DNA of 64,000 nt from Microbacterium sp. Its GTDB lineage: Bacteria; Actinomycetota; Actinomycetes; Actinomycetales; Microbacteriaceae. The position numbers and the translations under genes were made by a program. Below are positions 35,094 to 43,806 of this stretch, one piece after another; within the stretch, counting starts at the first letter, position 1; each line of letters starts with the position of its first letter. The stretch lies in NCBI RefSeq assembly GCF_031179285.1, contig NZ_JAPSHY010000003.1:124001-188000 (forward strand), in the 5' to 3' direction. Below the pieces are notes generated by a model, which saw only the letters and a program-made list of their open reading frames with translations, searched no databases and was not told where the DNA came from.

Positions 35094-36323
35094 ATGGGCA
35101 CGCGTCGCGGAACCAACCTTCCACGGATGGGCGACTTCAACCAGTCGGTGATCCTGGAGACGATCCGGCGCTCGGGCGAGGGTCTGAGCAGGACCGAGCT
35201 GGTCGCAGCCACCGGACTGTCCGCCCAGACGGTGACGAACATCACCCGGCGACTGCTCGATGATGGACTCATCGCCGAGGCGGGACGCACGATCAACGGA
35301 CCGGGAAAGCCCCGCATCACGCTGCGGCTGATCTCTCAGAGCCGCTTCTCGGTCGGTGTGCACCTGGACCCGTCGCTCATCACCCTGGTCCTGCTGGATC
35401 TCGCGGGCGACGTCGTCGGCCGGCTGGCGATCCATACACCGGACAGCGACCCCCACCGGGTGGTGGACTCGATGGCGCGCGCCATCGAGGAGCTCATCTC
35501 CTCCTCCGGGGTGGACCGCGCGCGGATAGCCGGTGTGGGGATCGCGGCCCCGGGTCCGCTCGATGCCGTGAAGGGAACGGTGATCGATCCGCCCAAGCTT
35601 CAGGGCTGGCACCGGGTGCCGTTGCGAGCGGTGCTCGCGGAGGCGGTCGAACTCCCGGTGGTCCTGGAGAAGGACACGACCGCCGCCGCCGTGGGTGAAC
35701 TGTGGAGGGGGCGGGGGTCTGCCCATGACTCCTTCGTGTTCGTGTACCTGGGGACGGGTGTGGGGGCAGCATTGGCACGCGGCGGCGATGTCGAGCGGGG
35801 GAGTTCGCGGAATCTCGGAGAGGTCGGCCACATCATGGTCGATCCCGACGGACCTTCCTGCGCCTGCGGCGCTCGGGGATGCGTCGAGGTCGTGTGCACC
35901 CCGCAGGCGATCGTCGAGGACGCCGAGCGCGCGGGCGTCCTGCGTGGCGATCCGCCGGTGAGTGACGAAGGAATCGACGCTCGCCTCGCGCGGCTCTGCG
36001 AGCTCGCCGCCGCGGGGGACGCGCCCGCGGCCGAAGTGCTTCGACAGGCAGCGATCCGGTTGTCCGTGATGATCGCAGCGCTCACGAACATGCTGGACGT
36101 CGATCGCGTCGTCCTCGGTGGTCCTTTCTGGGACCGGCTCGCGGCCGTGTACCTCCGGGAACTGCCGGAGCAGCTGGATCGCCGTAGCGTCACCCGTTCC
36201 GTGCACACGCTCGAGGTCGCGGGAACGGTGGTGGGGGAGGATGTCGCCGCCGTCGGAGCAGCGTGCGTCGTCCTCGACGCGGTGCTCACGCCGCGGGCGT
36301 CAGACCTGCTTCTGGGCGGTTGA
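35094..36323 (+). CDS. ROK family transcriptional regulator
   Basis: 409 aa from ATG 35094, preceded by AGGAGG; upstream codons of the track ORF are not needed. Residues about 10-70 form a MarR-like winged helix (LSRTELVAATGLSAQTVTNI). The ROK kinase-fold domain follows: GVGIAAPGPLD, VVLEKDTTAAAVGELW, and the zinc motif CACGARGCVEV. Such proteins repress sugar genes in response to a sugar or sugar phosphate. The sugar porter at 38-39.6 kb is the nearest sugar gene, but any link is speculative. It converges with accE. Confidence 0.88.
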   Translation: MGTRRGTNLPRMGDFNQSVILETIRRSGEGLSRTELVAATGLSAQTVTNITRRLLDDGLIAEAGRTINGPGKPRITLRLISQSRFSVGVHLDPSLITLVLLDLAGDVVGRLAIHTPDSDPHRVVDSMARAIEELISSSGVDRARIAGVGIAAPGPLDAVKGTVIDPPKLQGWHRVPLRAVLAEAVELPVVLEKDTTAAAVGELWRGRGSAHDSFVFVYLGTGVGAALARGGDVERGSSRNLGEVGHIMVDPDGPSCACGARGCVEVVCTPQAIVEDAERAGVLRGDPPVSDEGIDARLARLCELAAAGDAPAAEVLRQAAIRLSVMIAALTNMLDVDRVVLGGPFWDRLAAVYLRELPEQLDRRSVTRSVHTLEVAGTVVGEDVAAVGAACVVLDAVLTPRASDLLLGG

Positions 36324-36362
36324 TCACCCGGACGGCACACCGCCGCGATCGCAACGACGGGA

Positions 36363-36602
36363 TCAGCCCGCGAAGCGGCCCCAGGGGATGTCGCGCCGCA
36401 GCGGCGCGCGCATCGGGCGCTGAGTGCGGATCCACGCGGAGACATGCGGCTCCTCCGCCACGGCATCCGCCGCCTCGCCCTCGTAGGCGTCGCTGATCAC
36501 GGCGATCAGGGCGGCCAGTTCTTCTTCGGTCGCCGAGCCGCGAAAGATCTCCACGGCGAGCGGTCCCTCCGCCGGCGTCGAGGGCGAATCGCTCCTGGTC
36601 AC
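36363..36602 (-). CDS. accE: Acyl-CoA carboxylase epsilon subunit
   Basis: 79 aa, GTG start overlapping the accD stop by 4 nt. The pattern [18 protein letters not shown], a central acidic/Ala stretch, then W and a Pro/Arg-rich end ([11 protein letters not shown]) is that of the small epsilon subunits of actinobacterial acyl-CoA carboxylases. These stabilise or stimulate the AccA3-AccD5 complex. In related genomes it is followed by maf; here a plus-strand block intervenes. Confidence 0.85.
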   Translation of the reverse strand: MTRSDSPSTPAEGPLAVEIFRGSATEEELAALIAVISDAYEGEAADAVAEEPHVSAWIRTQRPMRAPLRRDIPWGRFAG

Positions 36603-38188
36603 AGCGGGATGTTCCCGTGCTTCTTAGGTGGCAGCTCGGCCCGCTTGCCGCGCAGTGAGCGCAGCGCCTTGGCGATCGAGACGCGCGTGTTGGCGGGCTC
36701 GATGATGCCGTCGAGCTCGCCGCGCTCTGCGGCCAGGAAGGGAGACGCGACGTTGTAGGTGTACTCGTTCGCCAGACGGGTGCGGACCGCTGCGACGTCT
36801 TCGCCCGCTTCTTCGGCGCGCTTGATCTCGCCGCGATAGAGGATGTTCACCGCCCCTTGACCACCCATCACGGCGATCTCGGCCGTCGGCCAGGCGAGGT
36901 TCACGTCGGCGCCCAGCTGCTTCGAGCCCATCACGATGTAGGCGCCGCCGTATGCCTTGCGGAGGATCACCGTGACCAGCGGCACGGTCGCCTCGGCGTA
37001 TGCGTAGAGCAGCTTCGCGCCGCGGCGGATGACGCCGGTCCATTCCTGGTCGGTGCCGGGAAGGTATCCCGGCACATCGACGAGCGTCACGATCGGGATC
37101 GAGAAGGCGTCGCAGAAGCGCACGAAGCGGCTGGCCTTCTCGCCGGCTTCGATATTGAGCGTGCCGGCCATCTGCGACGGCTGGTTCGCGATGATGCCGA
37201 CCGAGCGGCCTTCGACGCGGCCGAAGCCGATGACGATGTTGGGGGCGAACAGCGGCTGCACCTCGGTGAACTCGCTGTCGTCGACGATGCGGGAGATCAC
37301 GCCCTTGATGTCGTACGGCTGGTTCGGGGAGTCGGGGATGATCGTGTTCAGCGACCGATCGGCATCCGTGGTCTCGAATTCGAAGCGCGATTCATAGGAC
37401 GGAAGCTCCGCCATGTTGTTGTCCGGCAGGTAACTCAGCAGCGTCCGCGCGTAGTCGATCGCGTCGTCCTCGTCTTCGGCGAGGTAGTGCGCGACCCCGG
37501 AGCGTGTGTTGTGCGTGTAGGCGCCGCCCAGCTCCTCCATGCCGACGTCCTCGCCGGTGACGGTCTTGATGACGTCAGGGCCGGTGACGAACATCTGGCT
37601 GGTCTTGTCGACCATGATGACGAAGTCGGTGAGGGCGGGAGAGTAGACCGCCCCGCCCGCGGCCGGGCCCATGATGATCGAGATCTGCGGGATGACGCCG
37701 GAGGCGCGGGTGTTCAGGCGGAAGATCTCGCCGTACTTGCCGAGGGCGACGACCCCCTCCTGGATGCGCGCTCCGCCGGAGTCGAGGATGCCGATGCACG
37801 GCATCCCGCCGGCCAGCGCGAACTCCATGATCTTGATGATCTTCTCGCCGGCGACTTCTCCCAGCGACCCGCCGAAGGTCGAGAAGTCCTGCGAGTAGAC
37901 GGCGACCGTGCGGCCGTGGATCGTGCCGACACCGGTGACGACCGAGTCGCCGTAGGGGCGGGAGCGATCCATCCCGAAGGCGGTCGTGCGGTGACGGACG
38001 TACTCGTCGAACTCGACGAAGCTGCCGGGGTCGACGAGCAGTTCGATACGCTCGCGAGCGGTCATCTTGCCCTTGGCGTGCTGCTTCTGCTTCGCCGTGG
38101 CCTCGGCGTCGACGACGGCCTCGGTGTAGCGAGCGCGAAGATCCGCGATCTTGCCGGCGGTGGTAAAGAGGTCGGGCTTGTCCGTCAC
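36599..38188 (-). CDS. accD: Acyl-CoA carboxylase beta subunit (carboxyltransferase)
   Basis: 529 aa from GTG 38188; the extra 17 residues of the track ORF are excluded because TAGTGT sits 7 nt upstream of this GTG. Both crotonase-like halves are visible: [17 protein letters not shown] at the N-terminus, [21 protein letters not shown] and the oxyanion-type [13 protein letters not shown], then the C-terminal [14 protein letters not shown] and [14 protein letters not shown]. Actinobacterial AccD5/PccB type, using acetyl- or propionyl-CoA. The C-terminal KKHGNIPL is a typical family ending. Confidence 0.95.
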   Translation of the reverse strand: MTDKPDLFTTAGKIADLRARYTEAVVDAEATAKQKQHAKGKMTARERIELLVDPGSFVEFDEYVRHRTTAFGMDRSRPYGDSVVTGVGTIHGRTVAVYSQDFSTFGGSLGEVAGEKIIKIMEFALAGGMPCIGILDSGGARIQEGVVALGKYGEIFRLNTRASGVIPQISIIMGPAAGGAVYSPALTDFVIMVDKTSQMFVTGPDVIKTVTGEDVGMEELGGAYTHNTRSGVAHYLAEDEDDAIDYARTLLSYLPDNNMAELPSYESRFEFETTDADRSLNTIIPDSPNQPYDIKGVISRIVDDSEFTEVQPLFAPNIVIGFGRVEGRSVGIIANQPSQMAGTLNIEAGEKASRFVRFCDAFSIPIVTLVDVPGYLPGTDQEWTGVIRRGAKLLYAYAEATVPLVTVILRKAYGGAYIVMGSKQLGADVNLAWPTAEIAVMGGQGAVNILYRGEIKRAEEAGEDVAAVRTRLANEYTYNVASPFLAAERGELDGIIEPANTRVSIAKALRSLRGKRAELPPKKHGNIPL

Positions 38189-38195
38189 GCATTCC

Positions 38196-38201
38196 ACACT
38201 A
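38196..38201 (-). promoter_or_regulatory. -10 hexamer TAGTGT, leaderless start at 38188
   Basis: TAGTGT, seven bases, then GTG of accD on the minus strand; it supports the chosen start. Confidence 0.5.
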
Positions 38202-38263
38202 GCGGCGGCGTGTGCGCCGACGTTGGATGCTCGCCACAACGGGTCGGCCGATCCTTTGGCGCT

Positions 38264-39652
38264 CTAGCTGTGCTTCGTCCAGCTGCCGCCGTTCTGCCAG
38301 AACTGATCGATGTCCTCGAGCGGGCGGCCTTTCGTCTCGGGCGCGAGCCACGCGACGAAGACGAACGCGCCGGCGGCGAGGGCTCCGAAGACCACGAACG
38401 CGCCGGCCCCGCCGAGCTGGGTGAGCAGGGTCAGGAAGAGGGCTCCCACGATCACGTTCGCGATGAGGTTCGAGGTGAGCATGGCACCGGCCCCGTGGGA
38501 GCGGAGGTGGGCCGGCATCGCCTCGCCCGCATACACCCACACGAGCGATCCGAAGCCGAAAGTGAAGCCCGCGGTGAACAGCACGAGCCCGCTGAAGCCC
38601 AGAATCGAGAGGATGCCGGTGAACTCGCCGCCGCCGGCGACGAAAACCCCCACCAACAGGCCGTTCGCCACGACCATGACGCCGATCCCGATGAGCAGGA
38701 CCGGTCGTCTGCCGAGCCTGTCGATGACGGCGAGGGCGATGAAGACGGCGACGAGTCCGGCGACCTGGACGAGCGCCGACAGGCCGAGCAGGGTGACCGG
38801 GTCGGTGAACCCCATCGCCTCGAAGATGCGGGGACTGTAGTACACGATCGCGCTGATCCCGGTGATCTGCACGAAGAACCCGAGGCCGACGACGAAGATC
38901 GTCGCCCGCAGGTACGGGCGACGCACCATGTCCGTCCACGAGGTACCGCGTCCCGTCGCGAATCCCCGCGTGATGGCTTCGATCTCGGTGTCGACGTCGT
39001 GCGCCGGGCCCTCGATCCGGCGGAGGGTTTCGCGCGCCTTGTCGATGCGGCCCGTCATGACATACCAGCGTGCGGTGTCGGGCAGCGGGAGCAGGATTGC
39101 GGTGATGATGAAACCGGGCACCGCGGCAAGTCCCAGCATCCATCGCCAGCTCTCGGTCGGCGTGAGCGTCATGGCGGCGAGATAGCCGAGGATGAGGCCG
39201 CTGACGGTGGCGACCTGATACAGCACGAGGAACGCACCGCGGGAGCGGGCGGGGGCGGATTCGGCGACGAAGACGGGCACCACGACGACGGCGACGCCGA
39301 GGGCGATTCCCAGCAGGAGGCGACCGGCGATGAGGATCCCCAGTGTCGGGGCCACCGCAGAGAGCAGCGAGAACACTGCGAAGGAGGTCGTCACCGCGAC
39401 CATCGTGCGTTTGCGTCCGATCCGATTCGCGATCGCGCCGCCGAGGAGGGCGCCGATGATCTGCCCGACGACGACCGTGGTGGTCACCAGCTGCACCTGG
39501 GCGTCATCGAGGCCGAAGTCAGGCTTCAGGTACAGCATGGAGCTGCCGATGTTCGACGAATCGTAGCCGTAGATGAAGCCGACCGTCGCAGCAGTGATCC
39601 CGACCATGAGCGCCAGGCGAGTGATCTTCGTGGTCTCGGTCAGTTCATGCAA
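38264..39652 (-). CDS. Sugar porter family MFS transporter
   Basis: 462 aa from TTG 39652, which has GGAAAGG about 7 nt upstream; the track ORF to 40054 includes an antisense leader. Twelve membrane segments. Sugar porter fingerprints: YGYDSSNIGSSMLYL in helix 1, RIGRKRT, ESAPARSRGAF, a PDTARWYV motif (PESPRWL-like), RLGRRPVLL and the terminal PETKGRPLEDI. Probably a proton-coupled or facilitated hexose/pentose uptake system; the substrate is unknown. It is read alone, with accD downstream on the same strand. Confidence 0.9.
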   Translation of the reverse strand: MHELTETTKITRLALMVGITAATVGFIYGYDSSNIGSSMLYLKPDFGLDDAQVQLVTTTVVVGQIIGALLGGAIANRIGRKRTMVAVTTSFAVFSLLSAVAPTLGILIAGRLLLGIALGVAVVVVPVFVAESAPARSRGAFLVLYQVATVSGLILGYLAAMTLTPTESWRWMLGLAAVPGFIITAILLPLPDTARWYVMTGRIDKARETLRRIEGPAHDVDTEIEAITRGFATGRGTSWTDMVRRPYLRATIFVVGLGFFVQITGISAIVYYSPRIFEAMGFTDPVTLLGLSALVQVAGLVAVFIALAVIDRLGRRPVLLIGIGVMVVANGLLVGVFVAGGGEFTGILSILGFSGLVLFTAGFTFGFGSLVWVYAGEAMPAHLRSHGAGAMLTSNLIANVIVGALFLTLLTQLGGAGAFVVFGALAAGAFVFVAWLAPETKGRPLEDIDQFWQNGGSWTKHS

Positions 39653-39773
39653 CGGCGGCCTTTCCGTCGGCGGATGCGGCTTCCACGCTACATCCGCGCA
39701 GGCGGCGTGGCGCCGACCCGTGACCTCGTCCCGCGATGCCGCGAGACCACCACCGGTCAGGGCGAAGGAGGCG

Positions 39774-40772
39774 TCATCGACCGGCATCGGTGGCGGAGGA
39801 CTCGATCCCGGCGGGGAGGTCGTGACCACCGGGCGCCTCGAGTTCCGCGTCATCCGGTTCGCCGCCTCGGCGCCCGCGTCCGACCGTAAGTTCGCCCACC
39901 TTCCGGCCCGCCCAGCCCACACCTCGCGCGGCGGTGCCCGCAGCTCCGGCGACGGCGCTTCCGGCGAACCTCGCGCCCCGCAGCATCCGCAACTCCAGCT
40001 TCTGCGCGCCCGCCACCGGCTCGAGGTCCGCGGGGAGCGTGGACGGAGCGACACCGAAGGCGCGGTGCGAGGTCGTGAGCACGCGCCGCCCGAGGATGTG
40101 GTTGCCCGCGCCGCCGACTGCTGCCCCGACGCCGAATGGCAGCGCCTTCCCGAGAAACGACGCGCCGCCTCGTGCGGCGAACTGCTTCATGAACATGCTC
40201 TTCAGCTGATCGACCATCGGTCCCACCGCCGCACGCGGGATCGACTTGGTCACCAGCTCGCCCCAGTACGACGAACGTGCCACGCCCTTGCCGGTGGCCT
40301 GCCGCGCCAGCTGGCTGACGAGGTCGACCCCCTCCTTGCCGAGCATGAGGGTCATCACGAGAGCGCGCGCACGATCGGGGTTCTCGATGGCGATGCCGTG
40401 CACCTCGGCGACGGATTGCGCGAACATCGCTGTGGATTCCACGAACCCCACCGTCTCGACGCCCGACAGCGCGAGGGTCACGCCCGTGCCGATGCCCGGG
40501 ATCACGGCCGTGGCACCGACCGCAGCACCGCCCGCCGTCACGGCGGCCAGATACCGCCGCTCCAGGATCCGGATGATCTCGGCCGGTGTCGCCTGCGGAT
40601 TGCGCAGGCGGATGCTGCGGATGTGGGCGAGCACGAGAGGACGCTGGATCGCCAGGACTCGATCGAGTCCGCGCACCATGAGCGGATGCTCCGCCGATCC
40701 CGCCGGAGGAAGACCACTGTCCCACGGAGAATCGTCCGGGAGCGAGTGGATCTTGTGAACCTTGCGCGCCAT
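39774..40772 (-). CDS. Conserved hypothetical membrane-associated protein (EcsC-like tendency)
   Basis: 332 aa, not assigned with confidence. The N-terminal 90 residues are soluble and basic. Gly/Ala-rich hydrophobic stretches follow (AAVTAGGAAVGATAVIPGIGTGV; FGVGAAVGGAGNHILG; FAGSAVAGAAGTAARGVGWAG). The tail is acidic. The glycine-zipper-like pattern recalls EcsC-type proteins, but no catalytic motif is visible. The start is supported by TAGGAT 6 nt before the ATG. It is followed by the MFS gene on the same strand, with a 121-nt gap. Confidence 0.65.
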   Translation of the reverse strand: MARKVHKIHSLPDDSPWDSGLPPAGSAEHPLMVRGLDRVLAIQRPLVLAHIRSIRLRNPQATPAEIIRILERRYLAAVTAGGAAVGATAVIPGIGTGVTLALSGVETVGFVESTAMFAQSVAEVHGIAIENPDRARALVMTLMLGKEGVDLVSQLARQATGKGVARSSYWGELVTKSIPRAAVGPMVDQLKSMFMKQFAARGGASFLGKALPFGVGAAVGGAGNHILGRRVLTTSHRAFGVAPSTLPADLEPVAGAQKLELRMLRGARFAGSAVAGAAGTAARGVGWAGRKVGELTVGRGRRGGEPDDAELEAPGGHDLPAGIESSATDAGR

Positions 40773-40778
40773 GCCCCG

Positions 40779-40784
40779 ATCCTA
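40779..40784 (-). promoter_or_regulatory. -10 hexamer TAGGAT, leaderless start at 40772
   Basis: TAGGAT, six bases, then ATG on the minus strand. Confidence 0.6.
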
Positions 40785-40802
40785 CGAAGTCATGCCGCGA
40801 GA

Positions 40803-40844
40803 ACGCCGGGAGCCGCACCCTGGAAAGGATGCGGCTCCCGGCGT
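40803..40844 (-). terminator. Hairpin after the nucleotidyltransferase gene
   Basis: ACGCCGGGAGCCGCA pairs perfectly with TGCGGCTCCCGGCGT across a 12-nt loop (15-bp stem). It begins about 20 nt beyond the stop of the minus-strand nucleotidyltransferase and before the promoter of the next gene. Confidence 0.8.
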
Positions 40845-40863
40845 CGTTCGCTCGTGCTGACTC

Positions 40864-41556
40864 TCAGACGAAGAGGTTCGCCCGCTCGAGGTCCTCGGCG
40901 AAGTCGACCTCGACGGCGTAGAGGTCGGAGACATCCATCGGCTCGAGCAGCAGGCCGTCCTCGGCGATGGCGAGCTCGAGACCGCGCTCGAAGTAGTCCT
41001 GATCCTCGACGCGCTGCAGCTGGCGCATGAACGCCTTCTTGTTCGCGGAGGAGATGTAGTTGATGCCGACCGCCTCGCCGAGACCGCCCTTCACCGTCTT
41101 GGAGAGTTCGTTGATGAAGCCCTCGGCGGTGACGGTGTACTTGACCTCTTCGTCGCTGACCTTGGCGGTGTTCACCGTGACGAACGACTGGTCGCGCTCG
41201 ATGTACTCGACCGCGCGGCCGAGGATCATCGGGTCGAAGACGACGTCACCGTTCATCCACAACACCCCGCCCTTGCCGGTCGCACCGAGGGCGCGCAGCA
41301 GGCTCTTGGATGTGTTGGTCTCGTCGTAGCGCTCGTTGTGCACGTAGTTGACGTTCGGGAACGCCTCGATGATCGTCTCGGCGCGGTACCCGACGACGGT
41401 GGTGATGCGGGCTTCGCTGCCGAAGACGGCCCGGATGTTCTCGTGCTGCTGGCCCATGATCGTGCGGCCGTCGCTCAGTTCGGTAAGCGGCTTCGGCAGC
41501 GCGCGGCCCAGGCGGGAGCCCATGCCTGCTGCCAGGATGACGGTCTGAAGAGTCAT
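40864..41556 (-). CDS. NTP transferase (phosphocholine/sugar nucleotidyltransferase-like)
   Basis: 230 aa from ATG 41556 with TAGGAGC; the 9-residue extension of the track ORF is dropped. The N-terminal nucleotide loop VILAAGMGSRLGRALPKPL is that of sugar-1-phosphate and phosphocholine nucleotidyltransferases. A metal/catalytic segment follows in WMNGDVVFD, and the C-terminal part has YAVEVDFAEDLERA. It makes an activated CDP- or NDP-linked compound, probably for envelope polymers. Substrate is not decided by the sequence, and no partner glycosyltransferase is adjacent. Confidence 0.85.
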   Translation of the reverse strand: MTLQTVILAAGMGSRLGRALPKPLTELSDGRTIMGQQHENIRAVFGSEARITTVVGYRAETIIEAFPNVNYVHNERYDETNTSKSLLRALGATGKGGVLWMNGDVVFDPMILGRAVEYIERDQSFVTVNTAKVSDEEVKYTVTAEGFINELSKTVKGGLGEAVGINYISSANKKAFMRQLQRVEDQDYFERGLELAIAEDGLLLEPMDVSDLYAVEVDFAEDLERANLFV

Positions 41557-41784
41557 GAGTGCTCCTAAAGAAAGTGTGTTCACGGCGGGTTAACCGACCA
41601 GACACTTCTTCGTGCCGACTTCCATGCTAGCGATCGAGGCTGGAAACCCCCGGGCCAGAGCAGTCCTGTTGTCATTTCGTGATCGAGTACACACGCAATA
41701 CTCAGGCTCGCGCCCTCCTGCGAACAGGGAGCCATCATCCGCTGAATTGTTGCGGTCGGGCATCGACAGGTCGCAGCCCGTTGA

Positions 41785-41790
41785 TACCTT
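41785..41790 (+). promoter_or_regulatory. -10 hexamer TACCTT, leaderless start at 41797
   Basis: TACCTT, six bases, then GTG of the ABC ATPase gene. The 240-nt gap upstream, back to the nucleotidyltransferase start, holds nothing else I recognise. Confidence 0.55.
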
Positions 41791-41796
41791 AGGACG

Positions 41797-43806
41797 GTGA
41801 CTGCTTCCTCCGACGACCGCGCCGACCAGATGGACGATGCCGCGACGACGGCCGATGCGGCTCCGGCGAATCGGTCGACGGGAGACCGCGCCCCCGTGAA
41901 GCGCACTCCGAAGAAGCAGACGCCCGCGAAATCGACGGCAGGGAAGAGCTCGGCGAAGACCGCTGCAGGCAAGAGCCCGGCGAAGCCGGCTGCAGGCAAG
42001 AGCCCGGCGAAGCCCGCCGCGAAGACCGCTGCAGGCAAGCCCGCCGCGAAGACCGCTGCAGAGAAGGCGGCGTCGTCGGCGGAGACGATCTCGCAGCCGC
42101 TGGTGAAGCCCGCGGCCCGAACGGCCACGGTGCGCCCGGTGCCGGCGCCGGCGGCAGCCACCGTCGAGGGATCGGATGCCGCAAAGCCGGCCGCCGCCTC
42201 ATCCGCCGCTGCCGAATCCGGTTCCGCGCGGCCGGGCTCCGCCAGGACGGCGGCCGCGAGAGCGGCAGCCGCGAAGACGGCAGCACCGAAGAGCGCGGTG
42301 CCGAAGAGCGCATCGACTGCGGCGGCGAAGTCGGTGGCCGCTCGATCGGCCGCGGCATCGAAGACGACGGCGAAGTCCTCCGCCGCCCGCGCCGGCGCGG
42401 CCAAAGCGGCTGCGGCGCGCACCGCGGCCGAACGGACCGCGGCATCGAAGTCGACGGCGAAGACCGCGGCGGCACGGACGGCGTCGGCCAAGACGGCCGC
42501 CGCCAAGGCTGCGGCGGCACGGAACGCGGCTGCGAAGGCGCTGGCGGAGAGCGCGGCGGAGGCCGCGTCGGCGAAGCCGATCACAGAAGCCGACGAGGTG
42601 ACCGTGGCCCGTCCGGGCGCCGACGTCGAGATCGCGACGCTCCCGGACACGCAGCCGGCGGCCCTCGCCGAGCCGCCGATCCAGGAGCTTCCCCCCGGGG
42701 ACGAGGATCCGAGCCCCGGTGACACCACCGCGGCCGACCTCGCCGACCCCGAGCCGGCTGCCGACGAGGCCGCGTTCGCCGACTCCGATGATGACCGCAC
42801 GCGCGAGAACCCGGTCGTTGGCGGTGTGACCACCGCCGAGGCGATCACACCGGCATCGGCCGAGCCTGTCGCGGCCTCCGAAGTGCTCGTCGACGAGCCG
42901 GCATCTCCTGCGACCGGGGTAGAGCCGGCATCCGTCGACCCTGTGGTCGCGGACGAGACTGCCTCGGAACCCGCCCCCGAACCCGCCCCCGAACCGGCAT
43001 CCTCCGCAGCAATGTCCGCGGCGCCGGAGTCCGATGTCGCGGCCGCCCCCGAGGCGATCCGCATCCGGGGGCTCGCCAAGCACTTCGGTGATCACCGCGC
43101 GGTCAACGGAATCGATCTGACGATTCCCGCTGGTGCCTTCTACGGCATCGTCGGTCCGAACGGCGCGGGCAAGACCACGACCCTGTCGATCGTGGCGGGG
43201 CTGCTCCGCGCCGACGAGGGAAGTGTCGTCGTCTGCGGCATCGACCAGGCAGAAAAGCCCCTCGCAGCCAAGCGCCTGATGGGAGTGCTGCCCGATCGCC
43301 TGCGCACCTTCGACCGCCTGACCGGGCGCCAGCTGCTGTATTACTACGGACTGCTGCGCGGGCTGTCGTCGGACGTGATCGAGAAGCGCGCCGCGGACCT
43401 GGCGAGGGCGTTCGATCTCAGTGATGCTCTCAGCCGGGTCGTCTCGGACTACTCCGCCGGCATGACGAAGAAGATCATGCTCGCCGGTGCGATGATCCAC
43501 TCGCCGCGAGTGCTCGTGCTCGACGAACCCTTCGAAGCCGTCGATCCGGTCTCCTCCGCGGTGATCCTCGACATCCTCCGTGCCTACGTGGCGCATGGCG
43601 GCACGGTCGTGCTGTCCAGTCACGGCATGGACCTCGTCGAGCGAGTCTGCTCTCGCGTCGCGATCATCGTCGGCGGTGATGTCCTGGCCGAGGGGACCAT
43701 CGCAGAGGTGCGCGCGGGCCAGACTCTCGAGTCCCGTTTCGTCGAACTGTCCGGCGGAATCGGCGAGGTGGAGGGGCTCGAGTGGTTGCACACGTTCTCC
43801 GACTGA
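41797..43806 (+). CDS. ABC transporter ATPase with long Ala/Lys/Pro-rich N-terminal extension
   Basis: 669 aa. Residues 1 to about 420 are low complexity: first an acidic start, then Ala/Lys/Pro repeats resembling histone H1 tails (AGKSPAKPA units), then an Ala/Glu/Pro acidic stretch. A standard ATP-binding domain begins near 420: Walker A GPNGAGKT (453-460), a degenerate signature YSAGMTKKI and Walker B VLVLDEPFEAVDP. The next gene encodes the membrane partner. The leaderless start upstream argues that the extension is translated. Possible roles are nucleoid or wall tethering; these are inference. Confidence 0.85.
   Translation: MTASSDDRADQMDDAATTADAAPANRSTGDRAPVKRTPKKQTPAKSTAGKSSAKTAAGKSPAKPAAGKSPAKPAAKTAAGKPAAKTAAEKAASSAETISQPLVKPAARTATVRPVPAPAAATVEGSDAAKPAAASSAAAESGSARPGSARTAAARAAAAKTAAPKSAVPKSASTAAAKSVAARSAAASKTTAKSSAARAGAAKAAAARTAAERTAASKSTAKTAAARTASAKTAAAKAAAARNAAAKALAESAAEAASAKPITEADEVTVARPGADVEIATLPDTQPAALAEPPIQELPPGDEDPSPGDTTAADLADPEPAADEAAFADSDDDRTRENPVVGGVTTAEAITPASAEPVAASEVLVDEPASPATGVEPASVDPVVADETASEPAPEPAPEPASSAAMSAAPESDVAAAPEAIRIRGLAKHFGDHRAVNGIDLTIPAGAFYGIVGPNGAGKTTTLSIVAGLLRADEGSVVVCGIDQAEKPLAAKRLMGVLPDRLRTFDRLTGRQLLYYYGLLRGLSSDVIEKRAADLARAFDLSDALSRVVSDYSAGMTKKIMLAGAMIHSPRVLVLDEPFEAVDPVSSAVILDILRAYVAHGGTVVLSSHGMDLVERVCSRVAIIVGGDVLAEGTIAEVRAGQTLESRFVELSGGIGEVEGLEWLHTFSD
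41953..42068 (+). repeat. 27-bp tandem repeat within the Ala/Lys/Pro-rich coding region
   Basis: GCTGCAGGCAAGAGCCCGG... occurs twice with a 27-bp period (41962 and 41989, 26 identical bases), and shorter variants around GAAGACCGCTGCAGGCAAG follow. It encodes AAGKSPAKP repeats. In-frame expansion or contraction by recombination is likely between strains. Confidence 0.85.

Noticed and set aside
36857-39889. 1010-aa plus-strand ORF
   Set aside because: It is antisense to accD and the MFS gene. Its translation is rich in Asp/His/Arg/Gly with no domains, the usual shadow of high-GC genes.
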